NCBI GenBank assembly: GCA_009809945.1
Contig: WTPW01000026.1
Coordinates: forward strand, 275,489-339,488
Length of the DNA stretch: 64,000 nucleotides
Source of the DNA: Gigaspora margarita
Lineage: Eukaryota; Glomeromycota; Glomeromycetes; Diversisporales; Gigasporaceae
Reading direction: 5' to 3'
Part shown: positions 57,382 to 64,000 of the stretch, in pieces
How the letters are laid out: each line of letters begins with the position of its first letter
Position numbering within the stretch: the stretch's first letter is position 1
Program-made: the position numbers and the translations under genes
Notes under the pieces: model-generated
Seen by the model: the letters and a program-made list of their open reading frames with translations, nothing else
The model's database searches: none
What the model was told of the DNA's origin: nothing

Positions 57382-57579
57382 ATGCAAAACGCGTTATTCT
57401 TAAGTACACATAGATTTAATTACGTATCAATTTATTCGACCTTGTTAGACTTTTATATAAACCAGGCGAACGCCAAGTCTTTTATCGTTGCCATAATATT
57501 TTGTTTAATATTTACTCAATTTATCCATAACATATGCAGAGAATTGCTAAGCCACAAAATGGTGATCAATTTCAAATAA
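57382..57579 (+). CDS. Small open frame, possible membrane peptide, unknown
   Basis: 65 codons with a hydrophobic stretch (SFIVAIIFCLIFTQFIHNI). No family is recognised. It could be chance or an exon. Confidence 0.15.
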   Translation: MQNALFLSTHRFNYVSIYSTLLDFYINQANAKSFIVAIIFCLIFTQFIHNICRELLSHKMVINFK

Positions 57580-57876
57580 TTCAATTACTGGTGGAACAGT
57601 TTCAAAACATCCTTTGTCTTTTTTTAAGCATATCAAGTTATTTCCTTGTTCTGCCGTTTATGTAACTGATTAAAAGTACGAGCAATAATTATAGAAAACT
57701 AGAGCATGATTAACGCCATCTTTTATTATCACCGAAAGATTTTCTTAATTAGACAAAGCCTGTTGGGCAAATAACAGTGCGTCATATGTTATTTATTTGA
57801 AATCCATTTGTCTTTATTAGGTAGGGGCCTTCATTTAATAATTATTGGGGCGCTTAAGTTTAGTATGTTTATTACA

Positions 57877-58471
57877 GCTGATTTGGAAATTAGTGGGACA
57901 CTGATGAATAACAGTATAGTTTTTCGATAATATAATTTTCGGCCGATATATTGTCGGGATATATTTTTACCGGCCGAAAATTATATTATCGAAAACCATA
58001 CTTTTATATTACCGAAAAAAATAATTACCGTAAATTGCCGGATACAGGACCCAGGTCTCTTACATTCCACCAAAAAAATTATTTAGTAAAAAAGAAAATT
58101 AATTAGTAAAAATGAGGGAGGGTCTGATATATGGGGGATCTTGTATCCTTATCCGGCATTTATATGATCATGTGAATTTTTTTTGCCATTATATTTTTGC
58201 ATAAGGTTACGTAATCGTTTATGCACAGGAAAAAACATCACATGGTCATATATATCTGCCGGATATCATCAATATTGGGCATACGACAAATAAATGGATA
58301 TTTTTTCTCGGAGTTTAATGCAGCACATGGAGTGATATTAACTCCGATGAATGTTATTTTTTAAACGTCTGCCCAATATTGTATGCATACGTATCCGGCA
58401 GTTTACGGTACCGAAATTTGCTGATGATCATCACAAAATTCATCACGTGCTCCACTAATTTTCAAATCAGC
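57877..58471. mobile_element. Foldback/TIR element, ~595 bp, with an internal hairpin
   Basis: The left GCTGATTTGGAAATTAGTGG matches the reverse-complemented right GCTGATTTGAAAATTAGTGG. Further inside, ACCGTAAATTGCCGGATAC (left, near 58028-58046) pairs with its complement near 58390-58410, so the arms are long. A separate hairpin at about 57911-58004 (ATAATATAATTTTCGGCCG with its complement) sits in the left arm and may be a second tiny insertion. No target duplication was identified. Confidence 0.65.
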
Positions 58472-58492
58472 AAAAAAATTCGGTAATATATA

Positions 58493-58795
58493 CTATACAG
58501 CCTGTTTATTTTTTTTTATGTATTCCTCCGGTGATTTCTCTGCAATTTTTAGAAGTATTAAGGTCAGAATATACAACTTAACTATTATTATTTCAGTGTT
58601 TTTGTCAAAAAATATTAAAAAGGATGAAGACTTTACGTCCGAAAGAATATGTTCTTCACGCCTAACAACATAAAAATAAGTATTCAATCTAATAATTATT
58701 CTTTTTAATTTCATTAAATACATATCTAGTTTAGTATAACAAAGTTCTAAATTTTCCGAAAATACACGTATTTGCCTGTTGTTAAAATAGGACAA
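58493..58795 (-). CDS. Open frame of 100 codons, unknown
   Basis: Starts MSYFNNRQIRVFSENLEL on the minus strand. Composition is Lys/Ile/Leu-rich and no domain is recognised. It lies just beside the foldback element. It could be a small host exon, but nothing supports that beyond length. Confidence 0.2.
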   Translation of the reverse strand: MSYFNNRQIRVFSENLELCYTKLDMYLMKLKRIIIRLNTYFYVVRREEHILSDVKSSSFLIFFDKNTEIIIVKLYILTLILLKIAEKSPEEYIKKNKQAV

Positions 58796-59814
58796 TTTCC
58801 GTTTTTAGAAACTAATCGACATAAATTATTACTGAAAGTGGACCATAAAATATTGCACACAAGTTATAGAAAAGGTAATTACTTATTGTTACGGGGGAAA
58901 ATGGTCAAATACGTATGGTTACGATCTAAAAGACGATAAAAGGCAGCTCGCCAGAGGCGTGACTTGGTGATTTATCCCGATTTAATAAGAAAGTGTGACT
59001 TGGGGAGGAATATATCTATTGTATTAATCTTTATTCTAGATTTAATTATATGATAATCCGGAGATTGCCCCTTTTCAAAGAGGTAAAACAATCCTTCTTT
59101 TTATACTTTACAAATGTTATGGGAATCGCTAATCTAACATTATGGAATATTATGGAAACTACTTGTTAAAATCATACGATGTCCTATCTACGACGATATC
59201 ATATCATCCGATAGATTGTATGGTTTCTAAATCATTCCGCCGAAGCTAAGCCCCGAGCATGCATGATCGATTATGCACGATTAATAATATAATCAATTAT
59301 ATTAAATCGGATGTCACATGAAATGTGGCACAGTATAAATTTGTGATCGGCATTACTTTTTGCCCGTGACATTATTATATAAAAAATTAAATCGTGAATA
59401 AGGGGGTTTCAGAATGAGTATATATATTCAGTACGGTACGGTGGTTGGTCAGTACTGTATGTACTATACGGTGATTGGTACGTACATACAACCGTAACTA
59501 CCAAATCGAGGGCGCATTCACATGAACCTCGATCTCCTGATTATTTTATACGCAAGGTAAATTGTACAATTTTTCTTCGTTCCTGTTCATTTGTATTTAC
59601 TATTCATATTTTGATAAAAATAAAAGTTGGCCTTTAAGTTAATAATAATAATTATATAAGTAAATAGAAAACATGATATACAAATTATTACAAATCTCTT
59701 GCTATAGTGAAGTCAACGGACTGAAAAAAATCTTCACTATGGCTACGTTTATCGAGAAAATACTGCAAAAAGTCAATTATTCATAATGAATCACTGGTTT
59801 TCGGACGTAAGAAA
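58796..59814. other. Stretch without recognised gene
   Basis: It contains repeated GTACGGT and GTACTATACGGTGATTGGTA words near 59435-59495 and two GTGACTTGG words near 58963 and 58997. No gene or complete element is apparent. Confidence 0.4.
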
Positions 59815-60172
59815 AAGTTCGTTATATAAAATTATTATATTTTCTTAAGAACCATAACTCTTTATACCGAACTAATATAATTTTTAAATATTATATTATA
59901 TCCAGAATTCATTATGGAGATGTTAGTTAACTTTATGTCTAGTTTAATAATTAACTTAAAAAATCTTCACCATATCGAACCTTTGCTATGCCGAGAGATT
60001 GGTTCTTCTCGTTATTTAATCGTGAATATATTTTAAAATTACACAATTTTCATTATATCACGATTTTATTTGTAGTAATTTTGTTTATTAATGAGTTTCG
60101 TTTATAAATCCATTTACTCTGAAGCTTTCCATAACGAACCTTTTAATAATGAGCCTTGCACATAACGAACTG
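59815..60172. mobile_element. Possible pogo-like MITE remnant (CAGTTCGTTATG end)
   Basis: The right edge, reverse-complemented, reads CAGTTCGTTATGTGCAAGG and is followed by TA at 60173-60174. AACGAACC words recur inside. The left end (AGTTCGTTATATAAAA near 59816) is degenerate, so the left boundary is uncertain. Confidence 0.4.
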
Positions 60173-60255
60173 TAAAACTTAAATTCATATATGTTAAGTT
60201 TGGGAAGGTGTAGATTTTTGTATAATATTTTATGATTCAATATCATTTTAGATTA

Positions 60256-60449
60256 CCGTATTCCTCCGAAAATAAGCATCCCCGAAAGGAAGCACCCCTA
60301 CAATCCATATATACCCGAAAATAAGCACCACTTATATAATAGAAATAAGCAACTAATTATCAAACCATTCAAATTATTAGTTGAGATTATACCTGAAAAT
60401 AAGCACCTCTATAGTAAAAAAAAGGTTGCTTATTTTCGAAGGAATACGG
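60256..60449. mobile_element. TA-flanked TIR MITE, 194 bp
   Basis: CCGTATTCCTCCGAAAATAA on the left matches the reverse-complemented right CCGTATTCCTTCGAAAATAA. TA flanks at 60254-60255 and 60450-60451. Additional GAAAATAAGCACC words occur inside. This is a Tc1/mariner- or pogo-type MITE by its duplication. Confidence 0.85.
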
Positions 60450-60451
60450 TA

Positions 60452-61055
60452 TCTAATTCAAGTTTTATTATGGTTCATTGTAAATCTGTTCGTGATTAAG
60501 TAATCAAATTTATTTTTAAATATGTTTAACATTAATTTATGAAATATGGTTAACTATTTATCCTAGACTAATGATACTGTATGTAATGGTTTTATTTCTT
60601 AGAAAGCTATGCTCTTTTTTTTTAAAAAAAAAAACGATATTCAAAAAAAAGGTGATTTACAAAAATACCAAAAATAATAGTTTGAAAAATTTTTAAACAA
60701 TCGGTAACACTAGGACTTTTTCGTATGGTATCTCAAGGCAAGAGTTAAAATATATACACGTGTATATTGTCATTGTTATACCGTACAGTACATCATTTGT
60801 TTACTATATCATACTGTATAGTACAAGGTCTTGAACCGTAACATACATAATTTCTAATACCGCTTCAGAATTAAAAAAACAATAGCGTATTTCGGAAATA
60901 AATAAGAGTTTAAAAAATCATATTTGTGTATCAAAATTTTGACATCAGAAAATGAAATGGGTGTTTAGAGATTCTCATTTGACAAAATAAGTAAAAATCT
61001 TTTATTATGCAGATCAACAAACAATTTAATAATAACAAAACACAGAGTAAATAAT
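60452..61055. other. Stretch without recognised gene
   Basis: It has ATACCGTACAGTACA-like words near 60778-60800, related in inverted sense to the GTACGGT words near 59440. Nothing else is visible. Confidence 0.4.
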
Positions 61056-61560
61056 AAAACTTTCGCTCAAATTACTTACTGAATCTTCGCTCAAAAATTA
61101 CTTACTGAACCTTTGTTCAAATTGCTTATTAAACCTACTGAACCTTAACTTAAATTACTTACTGAACCTTCGCTCATATTACTGAACATTTGCGCAAATT
61201 ACTTATTAAACCTTAGTTTAAATTATTTTTTATATAACTTGCTGAACCTTTGTTCAAATTATTTACTGAACCTTTGCTCAAATTATTTATTAAACTTCAC
61301 TTAAGTTATTTTTCAATATAACTTACTAACCTTTGCTCAAACTCTTATTAAACCTCTGTTCAAATTATTCTTTTATATAACTTGCTAAATCTTCGCTTAA
61401 ATATTACTTACTAAATCTTTTGCTTAAATTATTTTTTATATAATTTATTAAACTTTCACTTAAATTATTTTTCATATAACTTATTAAGCTTTCACTTAGA
61501 TTTTTTTTACATAGCATAACAAATATTACTTAAGTTATCTTATATATTAATATCCCTTCA
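61056..61560. repeat. Minisatellite array, TTACTTACTGAACCTTYGCTCAAA units
   Basis: About 15 or more units of 20-37 bp occur in direct orientation, with drift increasing to the right. Longer units add TTTTTATATAACTT. It is non-coding. Confidence 0.85.
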
Positions 61561-62970
61561 AAGAGAGCTTTCAAGCAAACTTTATAATTAAGAAAAGAAA
61601 TTGAAAAAACTCATTAGATTAAATTGTTTTTTCACGTAGAGTAAGATATCAATCCAGTTCTCTGGCTTGTATTAATTCCAATAGTTCGTCAATTTTTTTA
61701 TCCAGAACTTTAGTAAAACCTTATTTGTGCAAGTTGAGTATTCATTCATAAGTGTAATTTTAGGCATGTTAAACATAAAGCGATTTTAGAAGCAGTATCA
61801 ATTAACAATAAAATATAATAAGTAAGATCATATAAATAAGTATACACGAATTTTAATTAAAAAATAATTAAGATTTACAAATTTTAATTCTGAAATCCCT
61901 TAGAGTAGAGAGTATATAGATCATTCCTATTAATAAATGAGTGGCAAAAAATATTTTCACTGCAAGTTAAAAAGTTGCTACATATAAAAGTTAATGGTTT
62001 ACTATATAAATTGATAATTGTAAACTAAGTAAAATTGTTCATAATAAAGAATTACACATATCCTAAAAATTTTATTAATTTTGAATGAAATTTTTATAGA
62101 ATCAACTTCTGCGGGGAGGGGTCTATTCGTCTATTCTGCGGGGTGATCACAAAATTGGCCAATCAAATCACGTGAAAAAAGAAATAAAATAGGGTCGCAA
62201 AGATAAAAACAGCTATATCTTATGATCTACTGGGCTAATTTTAATGATTCGACCACCATTAGAATCAGAAATACCTCCTCTACAATATTATTTAGAAATT
62301 TAAAAAATTTACTTAATGAAAATTTCATTATTATTAAATATAAATTTTTTTAGCAACTAGTTTATTAATAGAAATAATCTACATACCCTCTCCTATACAT
62401 GTTGGCAAAATCCCTAATTACTATTGTTTGAATTTGTCCGCACCCAAATCCCAAATTCATCACAAATTAATTTCTCAAAAACTTTATTAATAATCTTTGT
62501 TTAAACAAATAGTAGATATTCTTATTGTTATAGATAATATATTTGTAAAATATCAAGACTGCTTTTTTGATTTAATCTTTTACAAATCGCAATTGATTTT
62601 TTTGAATTTGAGATTTGTCCGGGGTTTGCCAGTAAGTATACCTCTACCCTTAATGAGACAATTTCTAATAATACGTACGTACGTACGTATTTGCAATGTG
62701 ACTTTTTATTAATATATTGATATCCTAATTAAAAATCTTATTTACGCATAAACTAAAAAATTAGGAAATTAACCGTCGTCTAAAGTTTTGCTGTATTTTA
62801 TATGTCACACGATTTAATTTACAAATTGTTTATTTCCTTATCTCCTCAATTGTTTCCGATGTTTCATATCTATGTACTTAAATGCATTATAGAGTTGGTA
62901 TTGTGTATCTTATGCGTAACACAAAAATATTTCATAGAGAACAAAAAAATTTGTTAAGTTCAGAAGTTGA
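61561..62970. other. Stretch without recognised gene
   Basis: A short ACGT microsatellite lies at about 62673-62692. A plus-strand frame at 62497-62712 runs into it and is probably chance. Nothing else is supported. Confidence 0.4.
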
Positions 62971-63079
62971 TTACATAATAATGCATCCATATTGTGCTGA
63001 TAGGTTTACCGATCTATTCTCAGTAAATTGATGTGAGTCGAATTTCTGGTCAGCTTGAATTAGCTCAACAAAGCGAACA

Positions 63080-63340
63080 CTAAACCATTTGAACACTATT
63101 GACGCTATCAGAAATGTAACCATAAACCAAAGAATTGATTTCGTGCCACATTCCACTAAAATGAGGTTTAAAAATATGCGTGTCTAAATTTGTCTTCAGT
63201 TTAACAAAAAGATGCATATACGCAATTGAGCATATGATACCGGACGCAATGCTTATGTCAAGAAAATTCCGGGGCTGCAAATCACTTCCGATTCGGCACC
63301 GGAAGCCCACATTTCGCGTAACAAAATTTAAAAACTTCAA
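63080..63340 (-). CDS. Open frame of 86 codons, unknown
   Basis: Starts MKFLNFVTRNVGFRCR on the minus strand. It has one hydrophobic stretch (IASGIICSIAYMHLFV). A second minus-strand frame in another phase (63156-62971) is also open and hydrophobic, so an exon pair is possible, but I recognise no family and see no firm splice sites. Confidence 0.2.
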   Translation of the reverse strand: MKFLNFVTRNVGFRCRIGSDLQPRNFLDISIASGIICSIAYMHLFVKLKTNLDTHIFKPHFSGMWHEINSLVYGYISDSVNSVQMV

Positions 63341-63791
63341 GAAAGATTAACAGCAAGATAGTAAACTTTTTTATTATTATAATTAAAGTAATTAAAGCAA
63401 TTAATAAAGTTATAAAAGTTTATTAAAAATAATTTTTGTATTAGAGTAAATTTATTAATTGTCCAGTGCGTATCGACGGACCCTTAGTGTTTACGCAAAG
63501 TGATACAAAGTTTGTTTTTGGTACATTTCGGCCCCGAAAATAGTTACTTTTTTTGGAAATTTCTGATTGTCTGCGCTGTGTTCAAATTTGTAATTGTGTA
63601 ACGAAAAAATGCATATTCACGCGTTTGTAATCTGAATTGACCTGCTGCATAGAAAATATTTTAAAGTTCACACAAAATATAATGTAATAGATACGCATTT
63701 AGGGGTTTTCAAAGTTAAAATCGGAGAATCATATTTTATTTTTCCACGATTTATAATACAATATAGTAAAAATGACCTATTTATTGTCGAA

Positions 63792-63974
63792 ATGCATCAC
63801 TTAATTGTTAACTTTGAACCCCAATTATTTATGTCCCGCAACTTCGGGAATCTAAATCCATTTGATGAACCTCAGTCTTCATATAATAAAAAAAGTTTCT
63901 ATTGTTTCCGCAATTTATTGGAAAAACACCAATCTGTAGCGATATTAGCGATTGATAATATGTATGATTATTAA
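63792..63974 (+). CDS. Open frame of 60 codons, unknown
   Basis: MHHLIVNFEPQLFMSRNFG to IDNMYDY. No motif recognised. It lies close to the window edge and may be an exon or chance. Confidence 0.15.
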   Translation: MHHLIVNFEPQLFMSRNFGNLNPFDEPQSSYNKKSFYCFRNLLEKHQSVAILAIDNMYDY

Positions 63975-64000
63975 TTACAAATATTAACCAAATTTTTACG

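Overview
The window looks like an AT-rich, transposon-dominated stretch of an early-diverging fungal genome. An arbuscular-mycorrhizal (Glomeromycotina) genome fits best. The reasons are a Sel1-like repeat gene fragment, RNase-H-bearing LINEs, a Plavaka/CACTA-type transposase, a Tigger/pogo transposase with introns, two Ty3/gypsy elements and many small terminal-inverted-repeat (TIR) elements in very AT-rich DNA. This assignment rests on family content, not on a marker gene. I see no convincing intact host gene, no rRNA and no functional tRNA gene.

Left flank (1-11,898). The 3' end of a LINE (1-1391) is followed by a small hAT-like MITE (2305-2595) beside a decayed minus-strand Plavaka transposase gene (about 2604-6420). 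That gene is split by a TA-flanked TIR element (4167-5159), which holds a foldback repeat and a minisatellite. Next come a dispersed AT-rich repeat in two copies, a GCGAAA-rich element, a tRNA-derived SINE (minus strand) and a mariner-like element (9351-9980).

Central nest (11,899-54,149). About 42 kb is one old Ty3/gypsy element (gypsy-1) swollen by later insertions. Its 5' LTR (11,899-19,914) holds a hAT element (12,415-13,129) and a 6.2-kb minus-strand LINE (13,188-19,399), which itself carries a 176-bp MITE. Its internal region holds an ATCGAT/GCGAAA-rich element (about 23,345-25,335, with an N gap) and a 21-kb Tigger composite (28,013-49,040). The composite contains a transposase pseudogene with two apparent introns, a hAT-like palindrome with an N gap (44,348-46,196), a captured Sel1-repeat fragment, several tandem arrays and a younger gypsy element (gypsy-2, 29,816-40,132). 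Gypsy-2 in turn carries a 269-bp hAT-like MITE. The 3' LTR of gypsy-1 (49,893-54,149) is split by a 3.2-kb TIR element containing a striking array of palindromic 25-bp units. Target-site duplications, or reading continuity across the junction, mark nearly every step, so the order of insertion can be read.

Right flank (54,150-64,000). This part is richer in CpG and has no recognisable genes. It holds a second member of the 8-bp-TSD MITE group (54,434-54,983), several other TIR or foldback elements (56,820-57,041; 57,877-58,471; 60,256-60,449) and a minisatellite (about 61,056-61,560). A few short open frames are listed with low confidence.

The coding parts belong to mobile elements that look inactive. 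The main interest is the layered insertion history, the unusual repeat architectures and the accessory regions in the gypsy elements.
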